From Actinoplanes cyaneus (lineage in GTDB: Bacteria > Actinomycetota > Actinomycetes > Mycobacteriales > Micromonosporaceae), in assembly GCF_016862095.1 (NCBI RefSeq), contig NZ_BOMH01000001.1, positions 62,001 to 126,000 on the forward strand: a stretch of DNA of 64,000 bases, read 5' to 3'. The notes beneath the pieces are model-generated. The model saw only the letters and a program-made list of their open reading frames with translations. It had not been told where the DNA came from and did no database searches. A program made the position numbers and the translations under genes. Shown piece by piece: positions 51,635-60,329 of the stretch (positions are counted from its first letter, which is position 1; each line of letters opens with the position of its first letter).

Positions 51635-52629
51635 TCTTCGCGAAGGAGCTCGGGGACACGCTGCGCGGCGCGCTCACCGACGACCAGCGGGTGGTTCTGC
51701 TCGGGGAGGACATCGCCGACCCGTACGGCGGCGCCTTCAAGGTGACCCGCGGACTGTCGACGGCGTTCCCGGCCCGGGTGCGGACCACGCCGATCAGCGA
51801 GGGAGCGATCGCCGGGGTCTCCGCCGGGCTCGCCCTGGCCGGGTACCGCCCGATCGCCGAGGTGATGTTCGGTGACTTCCTGACGCTGATGTTCGACCAG
51901 GTCGTCAACCACATCACCAAGTACCAGACGATGTACGCCGATCAGGCCACCTGCCCGGTGATCATCCGCGCCGCGACCGGCGGCCATCGGGGTTACGGCC
52001 CCACCCACAGCCAGAGCCTGGAGAAGCACTTCCTCGGGGTGCCGCATCTGCGCGTCGTGGCCGCGTCGCTCTACCACGACCCGCGCGTGGTGTTCGCGGA
52101 CTTCCTCCGGCGCGACGAGCCGGTGCTCTACGTGGAGCACAAGCTGCTCTACCCCCAGCACCTGACACTGCCGGTGAACGGCATGGTCGGGGACCTGATC
52201 GCCACCTCCTCCGGCATGCTCCCGACGGTCCGGCTGTCGGCAGTGCCCCGCGAGGACTGCACCGTCAGCGTGCTGGCCTACGGATATCAGGCCCACCTCG
52301 CGGCCAAGATCGTCGAGCGCCTGGCCATCGAGGAGGAGATCTTCGCCGAGCTGATCGTGCCGGCGCAGATCGCCCCGATGGACTGGGCGCCGGTGCTCTC
52401 CTCCGTCACCGCGACCCGCAGCCTGGTCACCGTCGAAGAAGGCGCCGGCGGCTGGTCCTGGGGAGCCGAGGCGGCATCGGTGGTCTCCCGCGAGTTGTTC
52501 GGCACGCTGCGGCGGCCGGTGGACGTGGTGGCCAGCGAGCCGACGATCATCCCGTCGTCCAAGGCCAAGGAATCGGCCGTGCTGGTCGGTAGTGCTCAGA
52601 TCGAGGCAGCCATCAGGAGGGCCAGTTGA
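51631..52629 (+). CDS. 2-oxo acid dehydrogenase E1, beta subunit
   Basis: Partner of the alpha subunit, 332 aa: VVLLGEDIADPYGGAFKVTR, PISEGAIAGVSAGLALAGYRP, and GGHRGYGPTHSQSLE are hallmark E1 beta motifs. The C-terminal transketolase domain is present (LVTVEEGAGGWSWGAE). GTG 51631 with GAGGG upstream, overlapping the alpha stop. It overlaps the lipoyl fusion gene by 4 bp, so the three products are made together. Confidence 0.92.
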   Translation: MIFAKELGDTLRGALTDDQRVVLLGEDIADPYGGAFKVTRGLSTAFPARVRTTPISEGAIAGVSAGLALAGYRPIAEVMFGDFLTLMFDQVVNHITKYQTMYADQATCPVIIRAATGGHRGYGPTHSQSLEKHFLGVPHLRVVAASLYHDPRVVFADFLRRDEPVLYVEHKLLYPQHLTLPVNGMVGDLIATSSGMLPTVRLSAVPREDCTVSVLAYGYQAHLAAKIVERLAIEEEIFAELIVPAQIAPMDWAPVLSSVTATRSLVTVEEGAGGWSWGAEAASVVSRELFGTLRRPVDVVASEPTIIPSSKAKESAVLVGSAQIEAAIRRAS

Positions 52630-53738
52630 ATCCGGTTCTGGTTCCCACCAACGACGTCAACAGCGAGCACGGCATCCTGGTGATGTGGTTCGCCGAGGAC
52701 GGCGCCGAGGTGGAGAAGGACGAACTGCTCGCCGAGGTGGAGACGAGCAAAGCGGTCCTCGAGGTGCTCGCCCCCGTCGCCGGGGTGCTGCTGCACGGCG
52801 CCGCCAAAGGCACCGAGGTGCCGCTGTCACAGCCGATCGCGCACCTCTTCGCGGACTCCGCCGCCCGCACCTCGTACGTCGAACAGCAGGCCGCCCTCGT
52901 CGCGGAAAGGCCCACCGCCGGCCCGAGGGCGACGGTCAAGGCCCAGCAGCGGGCCGCCGAGCTCGGGATCGACCTGGCCACCCTCGGACTCGACCGCCTC
53001 ATCACGGTCAAGGACGTCGAAGCCACCGTCGCCGTGCCGGTCACCGCTCCCGCCGACCTGCCCGTCCCCCTGCCCGGCGCGCCCGGCCGTCAGCGGATCC
53101 TGATCGTCGGGGCGGCTCTCGGGGCGACCCAGGTGCTGGACATCCTGGCCGGCAGCACGACACAGCAGGCCGTGGCGATCGTCGACGACGACGCCTCCCG
53201 GTGGGGCGCCACGGTGCACGGGATCCCGGTGGTCGGCGGGTCGTCGCTGGTCGGGTCCCTCTTCGCGGACGGCTCCTACGACGCGGCGATCATCGCGATC
53301 GGGCGGTCACCGGCGGTGCGCGCCAAGTTCCGGGCCCTCTGCGCCGACGCCGGGGTGCCGCTCGCGAACGCGATCGACCCGACAGCGAAGATCGCCACCG
53401 ACGTCACCATCGGACAGGGCAACATCGTTTGCGCGTTCTGCCACCTCGCGACCGGGGTGCGGGTCGGTGACAACAACTTCTTCTCGGCGTACAACTCGTT
53501 CGACCACCACAGCGTGATCGGCGACGACAACGCCAGCGGCCCGTCGGTCGTGACGTCCGGCAAGGTGACGATCGGCTCCCGGATCAGGTTCGGCACCGGC
53601 ATCTTCATCGAGCCGGACGTGGTCGTCGGCGACGACGCGGCGATCGCGTCGGGCGCGGTCATCGTCAGCTCCGTCCCGGCCGAGCACGCCGTCAAGACGA
53701 AGATCGTCACCACCACGGTCGTTCCGCTGCGCCGCTGA
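52626..53738 (+). CDS. Lipoyl domain - E3-binding domain - NeuD/PglD-type acyltransferase fusion (E2-like)
   Basis: Chain of 370 aa. Residues 1-80: biotinyl/lipoyl domain with the modification motif VETSKA and Lys42. Residues about 97-135: peripheral subunit-binding (E3BD) domain (ATVKAQQRAAELGIDLATLG, ITVKDVEA). Residues about 150-370: PglD-like Rossmann module (RILIVGAALGATQVLDIL) plus hexapeptide beta-helix with DHHSVIGDDN holding the likely catalytic His. A normal E2 has a CAT-fold core with HxxxDG; that is absent. The TTG start has AGGAGG five bases upstream and overlaps the E1 beta stop. The simplest reading is that an acyl-lipoyl thioester feeds sugar acylation; this is inference. Confidence 0.9.
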   Translation: MNPVLVPTNDVNSEHGILVMWFAEDGAEVEKDELLAEVETSKAVLEVLAPVAGVLLHGAAKGTEVPLSQPIAHLFADSAARTSYVEQQAALVAERPTAGPRATVKAQQRAAELGIDLATLGLDRLITVKDVEATVAVPVTAPADLPVPLPGAPGRQRILIVGAALGATQVLDILAGSTTQQAVAIVDDDASRWGATVHGIPVVGGSSLVGSLFADGSYDAAIIAIGRSPAVRAKFRALCADAGVPLANAIDPTAKIATDVTIGQGNIVCAFCHLATGVRVGDNNFFSAYNSFDHHSVIGDDNASGPSVVTSGKVTIGSRIRFGTGIFIEPDVVVGDDAAIASGAVIVSSVPAEHAVKTKIVTTTVVPLRR

Positions 53739-53891
53739 CCAGCGCGGTCGTCCCCTGGCCGCCACCGTTGCCCCGCTGCGCTGCTGGCCAGCGCGGTCGT
53801 CGCGCCGGCCGTCACGGGCATCGTGCTGTGCTGCTGGCCGCCGCTGCCCGGCAGGTGGCGGGACGTTGCCGCGTCCCGCCACGCGTGCCGG

Positions 53892-55202
53892 TCAGGGCTG
53901 CAGCGGCAGCAACGCGCAGGCCGAGGCCGCCGGGACACCGGCCAGGCGGCGGCCCAGCCAGTCGACGGCCGTGCCCTGGTCCGTCAGCAGCGGACCGAAG
54001 TGGTTGATCAGCGGGCTGATGGTGGGCGCCAGCACCACCGGGGCGTAGACGACCTTGCCACCCAGGGCACACCAGTCGGCGGCCATCGTGCGGGCCTGCC
54101 GATGCGGGACCAGGTTGTCGCTGGTGCCCGTCGCCACCCGGACGATCCCGGCCGGCTTGCGGGTCCCGATCCGCTGATCGTCGATGAAGGACTTCAGCAG
54201 GGGCTCGGCGGCGATGATCTCGGTGACCGACTGGCCGGTCGTGGTCCACGACGAACTATGCTCGCCCGCGAAGTTCAGGATCGCGTCGCCGACACACATC
54301 GACGACAGACGCCCGAGGACGGTACGTCCGCTGTCGCTGAGATACCGGTCGAGCACCGACCGCAGCTCCGGATCGGACTGGGCGAACCCGTTGATGGACC
54401 AGCCGAGCGCGCCCGCCAGCTCGGTGCCGTCGATGCCGGCCGTGACCGCGGCCAGGTTCGCCGGCGGCGCGCCCGCGTAGGTTGCCGTGACCTTGACGTC
54501 CGGGGCATACGTGGCCTGCAGCTCCGCGGCCGAGGCGACCGCGCCGCCGCCCTGGCTGTAGCCGTAGAGCCCGATCAGCGACTTGGCGGTGATCGACGTG
54601 CCGGGCAGGGCACGGGCGGCCCGGGCGGCGTCCAGCACCGCGTGGCCCTCGTCGACCCGATTCACGTACGTGTGCAGGCGATCCGTGGTTCCGAGGCCCG
54701 CATAGTCGGTCTGGACGACGGCGATGCCCTTGGCCAGCAGCCGGTAGATGGACAGCACCTCGTAGCCGATGGAGACCGTCAGCTGATCGTTCTCGGTCCC
54801 GAGGATGAGGCCGCGCTGCAGGGCGAGGGACGTGGAACACTGGTCGCCCTGGCCCATCGTGCCCGGCGCCAGCACGACCAGCGGCCGGGCGCCGCCACCC
54901 GCCCAGCGGGCGGCCGGTTCGACGTAGGCGCCCGTGACGGCGACCGGTTGCCCGTTCGAGTCGGTTGACTTGTACATGATCCGGGTCGCGGTGCCCGGCA
55001 GCGTTCCGGTGATGCCGGGCAGCGACAGCGCGAGCGGGAGCGGCTCGCTGCGGATCAGCGCACCGTCGGCGGCCGGCAGCGTCGCCGGCGGCGTGTAGAA
55101 CGCGGGGATGGTGACGGCGGCTTGTGCCGGTGCTGAAACGCCGACCGCCGCAGCGGTCGTCACGGCAGCCAGCACGGCGAGAAAGCGCAGGCGAAGGGGC
55201 AT
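53892..55202 (-). CDS. Secreted lipase (LIP-family, alpha/beta hydrolase)
   Basis: Secreted esterase/lipase of 436 aa. Signal peptide (FLAVLAAVTTAAAVGVSAPAQA) ends about residue 28. The nucleophile is Ser216 in GYSQGG, the acid probably in TGTSDNLVP and the His in LINHFGP. The architecture matches the secretory lipase family. A 153-bp GC-rich gap with degenerate repeats separates it from the convergent glycan operon. Lone gene. Confidence 0.9.
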   Translation of the reverse strand: MPLRLRFLAVLAAVTTAAAVGVSAPAQAAVTIPAFYTPPATLPAADGALIRSEPLPLALSLPGITGTLPGTATRIMYKSTDSNGQPVAVTGAYVEPAARWAGGGARPLVVLAPGTMGQGDQCSTSLALQRGLILGTENDQLTVSIGYEVLSIYRLLAKGIAVVQTDYAGLGTTDRLHTYVNRVDEGHAVLDAARAARALPGTSITAKSLIGLYGYSQGGGAVASAAELQATYAPDVKVTATYAGAPPANLAAVTAGIDGTELAGALGWSINGFAQSDPELRSVLDRYLSDSGRTVLGRLSSMCVGDAILNFAGEHSSSWTTTGQSVTEIIAAEPLLKSFIDDQRIGTRKPAGIVRVATGTSDNLVPHRQARTMAADWCALGGKVVYAPVVLAPTISPLINHFGPLLTDQGTAVDWLGRRLAGVPAASACALLPLQP

Positions 55203-55560
55203 GTCCGGCCTCCGGTGGAGTTGGCTCGGCTCTGGTTACCGGACGGTAACCATCGGAACCGATACATTCCAGAGCCCTGATTTCTCACTCCGTCGGCAGC
55301 AACAGCCCACCGGCCCCCCACACGCCAGGAGCCGACGGCCGCTCACCGGCCCCCCGCACGCCAGGAGCCGACGGCCGCACACCGGGCCCCCGCACGCCAG
55401 GAGCCGGCTGCCACTCATCGGCCGCCGCACGCCTGGTGCCGAGGGCCGCTCGCCGGCCGCCGCACTCCAGGAGCCGACAGCCGCCCACCAGCCCCCGCCG
55501 GCAAACGCACCGAGAGCAGGCAACCGCCAGGAGCCAACGGCCGTTCAGCGGTTCCAGGCG
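55203..55560. other. Intergenic region filled by a tandem repeat
   Basis: The 358-bp gap between the lipase start and the regulator 3' end. Most of it is the 35-36-bp tandem array at 55309-55486, with degenerate remnants to about 55550. No gene seen. Confidence 0.6.
55309..55486. repeat. Five tandem copies of a 35-36-bp repeat
   Basis: Units begin ACCGGCCCCCCGCACGCCAG or variants and end GCCGCTC. Copies 1-3 are 36 bp and copies 4-5 are 35 bp, with divergence rising to the right. A half-unit with CGCCAGGAGCCAACGGCCG lies near 55525. No spacers, so not CRISPR. Confidence 0.85.
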
Positions 55561-56205
55561 CTAGCGCTGCAGGTAGTGCAGGACCGCGAGCACTCGGCGA
55601 TGATCGTTTCCTGACGACGGCAGGCCGAGCTTCGTGAAGATGCTGGTGATGTGCTTCTCGACCGATCCGTAGGCGAGCACCAGCTGTTCGGCGATAGCCG
55701 TGTTCGACCTGCCTTCGGCCATGAGCGCCAGCACGTCGCGTTCCCGGGGTGTCAGCTCGGCCACGTGGCCGGACTGACGGCTCGCCGCGAACATCTGGGT
55801 GACCACCTCGGGGTCGAGGACTGTCTCCCCCGCCGCGACCCTGGTCAGCGCATCGATGAAGTCGCTGACGTCGGCGACCCGGTCCTTCAGCAGATACCCG
55901 ACTTTCTGCGCACCGCCGGCCAGCAGATCCGCGGCATACCTCGTCTCGATGTACTGCGAGAAGACGAGCACGCCGGTCTCCGGATGATCGCGGCGAATGG
56001 CGATCGCCGCCCGCACCCCCTCGTCCGTGTGGGTCGGCGGCATCCGGACGTCCGCGATCACCACGTCCGGCTGGTGTTCCGCGACGGCGACGAGCAACTC
56101 GGCCGCGTCGGCCACCGCGGCGGCCACGGTGTGCCCGCGGCTGGTCAGGATGTGGGTCAGACCGTCACGCAGCAATGCTGTGTCCTCGGCGATCACGACA
56201 CGCAT
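55561..56205 (-). CDS. NarL/LuxR-family response regulator
   Basis: Response regulator of 214 aa. Receiver domain with acidic pocket EDTAL and phospho-acceptor Asp52 (VVIADVRMP), Lys in YLLKDR, then a LuxR-type HTH (LTPRERDVLALMAEGRSNTA, SVEKHITSIFTKLGL). ATG 56205 is preceded by GGGGAGTTGCC, which is the last unit of a tandem array. Pairs with the histidine kinase upstream. Confidence 0.93.
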   Translation of the reverse strand: MRVVIAEDTALLRDGLTHILTSRGHTVAAAVADAAELLVAVAEHQPDVVIADVRMPPTHTDEGVRAAIAIRRDHPETGVLVFSQYIETRYAADLLAGGAQKVGYLLKDRVADVSDFIDALTRVAAGETVLDPEVVTQMFAASRQSGHVAELTPRERDVLALMAEGRSNTAIAEQLVLAYGSVEKHITSIFTKLGLPSSGNDHRRVLAVLHYLQR

Positions 56206-56450
56206 GGCAACTCCCCGCCGATGACGAACAACACCGGAAGACCCCCGATCCTCACGACGCGCAAGGCAACTCTCCCGCCGTCAACAACAACACCGGCATG
56301 CTTCCGATCCTCGCGACACGCAAGGCACCTCCCCCGCCCTCACCAACAACACCGGCAGCCCCCGATTCTCACGACACGCAAGGCAACTCGCACGATCGCC
56401 GACGACGTCGGCAGTTCAGGGATCGTCAGGACGGGCAAGGCAACTCCACC
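56191..56450 (-). repeat. Tandem repeat of about 57 bp forming the kinase-regulator spacer
   Basis: Units start at 56191, 56247, 56306, 56364 and 56421 (56, 59, 58, 57 and a partial 30 bp). On the minus strand each carries GAGTTGCC-wTG-CGTGTCGTGA or a close variant. The last unit contains the regulator's ATG; the others have TTG in that position. The first unit on the transcript holds the kinase stop codon. So the 220-bp spacer is built from copies of the kinase-end/regulator-start junction. Confidence 0.85.
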
Positions 56451-57676
56451 GTGACCACGGTCGGGCCTCCGACGGGACTGTCGATGTCGAGGCGCCCGTC
56501 GACGGTGCGGACCCGGTCGGTGAGGCCGGCCAGACCGCCCCGAGCCTGGGCGCCGCCCCGGCCCTGATCGGCCACCCGTAGTCGCAGTCGCCCGTCGTTC
56601 TGCTCGACGCCGACCACGGCGCGCGGTGCGCCGCTGTGTTTGGCGACGTTGGTGAGCAGCTCGGCAATGCAGAAATACGCAATGGTCTCGACAGCCGGCG
56701 ACGGCCGCCGGGCGATAGTGACGGTCAGGTCGACCGCCACCGGGCTGCGGGCCGCCAGGGTCGCCAGCGCCGCGTCGAGACCGCTGTCGAGGATCGGCGG
56801 GTGGATGCCGCGGACCAGGTCACGCAGCTCCACCAGGGCGGCCTTCGCGTCGCGGTGGGCCGTGCCGACAAGCTCGCGGGTCTGCGGGTCGCCGCCGCTC
56901 TGCTCCAGATGTTCCTTGGCGGCGCCGAGGTTCATCGCCAGGGCCACCAGCCGAGCCTGAGCGCCGTCGTGCAGATCGCGCTCGATGCGGCGCAGGGCCG
57001 CGGCGGACTCCTGAACCGCGAAGTTCCGGCTCGCCTCCAGCTCGCGGACCCGCTCGTCCAACCGGCGCGCATCGAGGAGGTCGGTGACGAGCATGCGATC
57101 CAGCGTCAGCACGGCCCGCAGGGCGAGCGGTGCGAGCAGCAGCAGGACGGCGCCGATCCCAGCCGTCAGGATCGCCCGCGGCCAGGTGTCCAGGTAGACG
57201 CCACCGGGCAACGGCAGACCGGCACGCAACACTCCGACGGCGTCGGCCTGCGACGGGATCAACCGCCACCAGGCTGGATAGGTGAGAGCTCCGAATCCAT
57301 ATCCGTAGCCGACGATGACGACCGCCATGGACAGCACAGCGATCGGCGCTTTCAGGATCAGATAGACCACTGCGCGCCAGGCTGCCCGGTCGGTGAGACC
57401 GGCCCGGACCCAGCCGGTGAGCCCGGCACCGCCGCGCGGTGGAGGCGGTGCCGTGGTCGCCACACCGAGAAGGCGCCGGGCGAGCGCGCGGTGCAGCCCG
57501 CCGAGCAGCCGGGCGCCACGGAGGCCGGCACTCAGGACCGGCAGACCGACGACGGTGAGCGAGAGCAGGGCGCCGCCGGCCACGACATATGCCGTGTAGG
57601 CCAGGCCGGCCAATCCGAGGGGCATCCCGATCAGGGCGTAGAGCAGCTGGCGGAGTGTGCGTGCGTGGGCGGGCAT
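56426..57676 (-). CDS. NarL-type sensor histidine kinase, membrane-bound
   Basis: Sensor kinase of 416 aa. An N-terminal sensor region with four to five hydrophobic helices is followed by a coiled helix (LDERVRELEASRNFAVQESA), His236 in RDLHDGAQARLVALAMNLG (HisKA_3) and HATPase_c (ELLTNVAKHSGAPRAVV, VADQGRGG, GLTDRVRTVDGRL). ATG 57676. Transcribed with the response regulator but separated by a 220-bp repeat array. Stimulus unknown. Confidence 0.9.
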   Translation of the reverse strand: MPAHARTLRQLLYALIGMPLGLAGLAYTAYVVAGGALLSLTVVGLPVLSAGLRGARLLGGLHRALARRLLGVATTAPPPPRGGAGLTGWVRAGLTDRAAWRAVVYLILKAPIAVLSMAVVIVGYGYGFGALTYPAWWRLIPSQADAVGVLRAGLPLPGGVYLDTWPRAILTAGIGAVLLLLAPLALRAVLTLDRMLVTDLLDARRLDERVRELEASRNFAVQESAAALRRIERDLHDGAQARLVALAMNLGAAKEHLEQSGGDPQTRELVGTAHRDAKAALVELRDLVRGIHPPILDSGLDAALATLAARSPVAVDLTVTIARRPSPAVETIAYFCIAELLTNVAKHSGAPRAVVGVEQNDGRLRLRVADQGRGGAQARGGLAGLTDRVRTVDGRLDIDSPVGGPTVVTVELPCPS

Positions 57677-57840
57677 GCATCCAGGATGGACGATGACGGA
57701 TCGGCCCGGGAGCCGGTGGTCCCCCGTCTTACCCCCGGGTTGTCCCCAGGGTCGAAGACGGGGGCTCACCTGGTCGAGCCGGCGTGGCAGAACCGGCAGA
57801 GTCTGCGGCGTCAACGATTCCCGACCCGAAGGACAGGGAC

Positions 57841-58956
57841 ATGTCGAGCAGCAGAATGCGGGTGATCTGCGCCGCCGCGGCGCTGACCACGTCGATTGCG
57901 GGTGGCGGAGTCGCTCGTGCGAGCGAGCCAGCGGCACGTGGCACGGTCCGGGCGGCCCTCCAACAGGCGGTCGCGGTCGGCAACCCCGGGGTCGTCGCCT
58001 ATGTCCGCCAGGGCCGGCAGCGGTGGGGACTCGCCACCGGAGTCGCCGACTTGGCCACCGGGCGAAGAGCGACACCCGGGGACCACTGGCGGATCTTCAG
58101 CAACACGAAGTCGTTCGTGGCGACAACTCTTCTCCAGCTCGTCGCCGAGCACAGGCTGAGCCTCGACGACAGCGTGGAGAAATGGCTTCCCGGGGTGGTG
58201 CGGGGCAACGGCAACGACGGCCGGCGGATCACGGTCCGGCAGCTGCTGAACAACACCAGTGGCATCTACGATCCGGACAACGGGACCGACCGGGGCGGTC
58301 AGGCGCCGCGGGAGGTGATCACCGCCGCGCTGGCCCACCCGCCGTTGTTCCCGCCCGGGCAGGGGTGGAGCTATTCCAATCCGAACTATCTGCTGGCCGG
58401 GATGGTTCTCGAAGCGGTCACCCACCATCGCGCGGATCAGGAGATCCGGCGGCGCATCATCGAGCCATTGGGGCTCACCGAGACGTCCTTCCCGCTCCGC
58501 GGCTCGGCGATGCCCAAGCCTTACCTTCATGGGTACGACTTGAGCTACCGCGACGTCACCGGCTTCGACCCGTCCGGCGAGTGGACCGCCGGCGCGATGG
58601 TCTCCACGGTCGCCGACCTGGCGCGCTTCGACGCCGCGCTGTTCGGCGGGCGGCTCCTACCCGCGGCCCAGCAGCGGGAATTGCTGACCCTCGTGCCTGT
58701 CAAGCGGTACGGGCTGGGGGTCCAGCAGATCACCATTCCTTGCGACGACGGCAACGTCGAGGTGTGGTCGACCGACGGTGGCGGCCCCGGCTTCAGCAGT
58801 GTGTCGATGACCAGTGCGGACACGTCCCGCCAGCTCGTCCTGGTGGCCAACGTCTTCGACCTGGAGATCGACAAGAGGCACGACCCGGATCAACTGCCGG
58901 TTCCGGACGCAGAGGCCGCGTTCTTCCAGGCGGCCACCGCGGTGTTCTGCTCCTGA
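57841..58956 (+). CDS. Secreted serine hydrolase, class C beta-lactamase/DD-peptidase-like
   Basis: Secreted serine hydrolase of 371 aa with signal peptide about residues 1-28. SxxK motif SNTKSF, YxN motif YSNPNY and the C-terminal tri-peptide region (STDGGGPGFS) are present, so it looks active. ATG 57841 with AGGGAC upstream. It is divergent from the kinase with a 164-bp gap, so the two-component system may regulate it. Whether it is a beta-lactamase or a DD-carboxypeptidase/esterase is unclear. Confidence 0.85.
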   Translation: MSSSRMRVICAAAALTTSIAGGGVARASEPAARGTVRAALQQAVAVGNPGVVAYVRQGRQRWGLATGVADLATGRRATPGDHWRIFSNTKSFVATTLLQLVAEHRLSLDDSVEKWLPGVVRGNGNDGRRITVRQLLNNTSGIYDPDNGTDRGGQAPREVITAALAHPPLFPPGQGWSYSNPNYLLAGMVLEAVTHHRADQEIRRRIIEPLGLTETSFPLRGSAMPKPYLHGYDLSYRDVTGFDPSGEWTAGAMVSTVADLARFDAALFGGRLLPAAQQRELLTLVPVKRYGLGVQQITIPCDDGNVEVWSTDGGGPGFSSVSMTSADTSRQLVLVANVFDLEIDKRHDPDQLPVPDAEAAFFQAATAVFCS

Positions 58957-59094
58957 CCGGGAACCCCGTGCCGATAGCGGCGGCTGAGACCGCACGCGGC
59001 AGCGCAGCCCGAGCGCCGCCGGGAGCAGCGAAGAGCGGGCGCAACCCGGTAAGCAAGGGGCTGCGCAGCGGCAACGCGGTGCCGGGCTGCCTTG

Positions 59095-59205
59095 ATTCCG
59101 GCGGCTGTCGGAGCCGGGCCACAACGGTCGCATTCCAGCGGCTGTCGAGGCCAGGCCACAACGGTCGCATTCCAGCGGCTGTCGAGGCCAGGCAATGACG
59201 GTCGA
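59095..59205 (+). repeat. Three tandem copies of a 37-bp repeat
   Basis: Units starting ATTCCAGCGGCTGTCGAGGC at 59095, 59132 and 59169 are nearly identical; the first has several changes. They sit between the convergent beta-lactamase-like gene and the glycosyltransferase gene. Confidence 0.9.
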
Positions 59206-59239
59206 CGGAATCGAGGTGGCCCGGTTCGGGACGCGGTGG

Positions 59240-60274
59240 CTAGATGCCGCGGCGGCTCCAGGAGCGCCACCACAGGCGCTCCCGGCCCTTGGCGACTACC
59301 GCGGAGAGGACCAGGGGCTGCAGGTAGGGCATGGCCTTGGCACCGATGCGGCGGCGGATCGCCAGGGCGCGGTATTCCGGGAGCGACTTGTAGTCCGGCC
59401 AGACGTCGGCGGCGAACGCGACGAGTTCGTCCTCCGGGACCAGCGCCGTGCGGCCTCGGTCGTAGGCGCGGAACGCGCGGCGGAGGGCGAAGCGGGCCAG
59501 CCGCTGGTGCACCATCGCGTCCAGGCGGTCACGGTCGGGCAGCAGGTCACCGCACTTGGTCAGCACCGACTCGTAGGCGGTCTTGCGTTCGCGCAGGTCG
59601 TCGATCGCGCCGGCGTCAGCGTGCATGTTCTTTTCGTGCAGGCGGTAGTAGGCCTGGTCGGCCTGCACGTAGCCGACGTCCGCGTGGGAGGCGAGGCGCA
59701 TCCACATCTCGATGTCGGCGGCGTGCGGGAGTTCGGGGTCGTAACCACCGACCTTGCGCTGCAGTTCGGTGCGGACGACCACCTCGGGCGAGGTGATGCA
59801 GCCGGTGCCCTCACGGAAGCGGCGCTCCAGCCACCAGTGGCCGGGGTAGACGATCGTTCCGCCGGTGCCCTGGTCGGCGGGCGGCGGCGGGCCGGGGTGA
59901 CGGAAGTGGACCGGGTGGCCGTAGGCGAAGCCGACGTTCGGGTTCGCGTCGAGCAGGGCCACCGCCCGGTTCAGGGCGCCCGGGGTGAGCATGTCGTCGG
60001 CCGACAGCAGCGCCACGTAATCCGTGTCGGCCCACTCCAGCAGGCCTTCGTTGTAGGTGGCGATGTGACGCTTGTTCTCCTGGTGCACCCGGACCTCGAC
60101 GCGTGGGTCGCCGGCCGCGATCGCGTGCGCCTTCTCGGCCGAGTCGTCCGGAGACGCGTCGTCGATGATCAGCACCCGGATGTCGAGGCCCGGGTTGTCG
60201 AGCACGCTGTCGACGCAGGCGCGCAGATACTCGCCGTATCGGTAGCACGGAATGACGACGCTGACCGAACCCAC
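59240..60274 (-). CDS. Glycosyltransferase family 2
   Basis: GT-A-fold glycosyltransferase of 344 aa. SVVIPCYRYGEYLRACVDSV and LIIDDASPDD hold the nucleotide-sugar site; LLSADDMLTPGAL is the DxD-like region; MRLASHADVGYV follows. GTG 60274 has GGGGGAGA upstream. It may add sugars to a cell-surface glycan and fits the neighbouring sugar cluster, but sits 6.5 kb from it. Confidence 0.9.
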   Translation of the reverse strand: MGSVSVVIPCYRYGEYLRACVDSVLDNPGLDIRVLIIDDASPDDSAEKAHAIAAGDPRVEVRVHQENKRHIATYNEGLLEWADTDYVALLSADDMLTPGALNRAVALLDANPNVGFAYGHPVHFRHPGPPPPADQGTGGTIVYPGHWWLERRFREGTGCITSPEVVVRTELQRKVGGYDPELPHAADIEMWMRLASHADVGYVQADQAYYRLHEKNMHADAGAIDDLRERKTAYESVLTKCGDLLPDRDRLDAMVHQRLARFALRRAFRAYDRGRTALVPEDELVAFAADVWPDYKSLPEYRALAIRRRIGAKAMPYLQPLVLSAVVAKGRERLWWRSWSRRGI

Positions 60275-60329
60275 TGACTCTCCCCCAGTAGAGCGGGCCC
60301 GGCGCCGAGTGGCGCCGGGCCCGGATGAA

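Noticed and set aside
53739..53891. Small gene or palindrome between the convergent lipoyl-NeuD and lipase genes
   Set aside because: The sequence has degenerate GCGGTCGTC and CTGGCC repeats but no paired 50-bp element and no credible frame.
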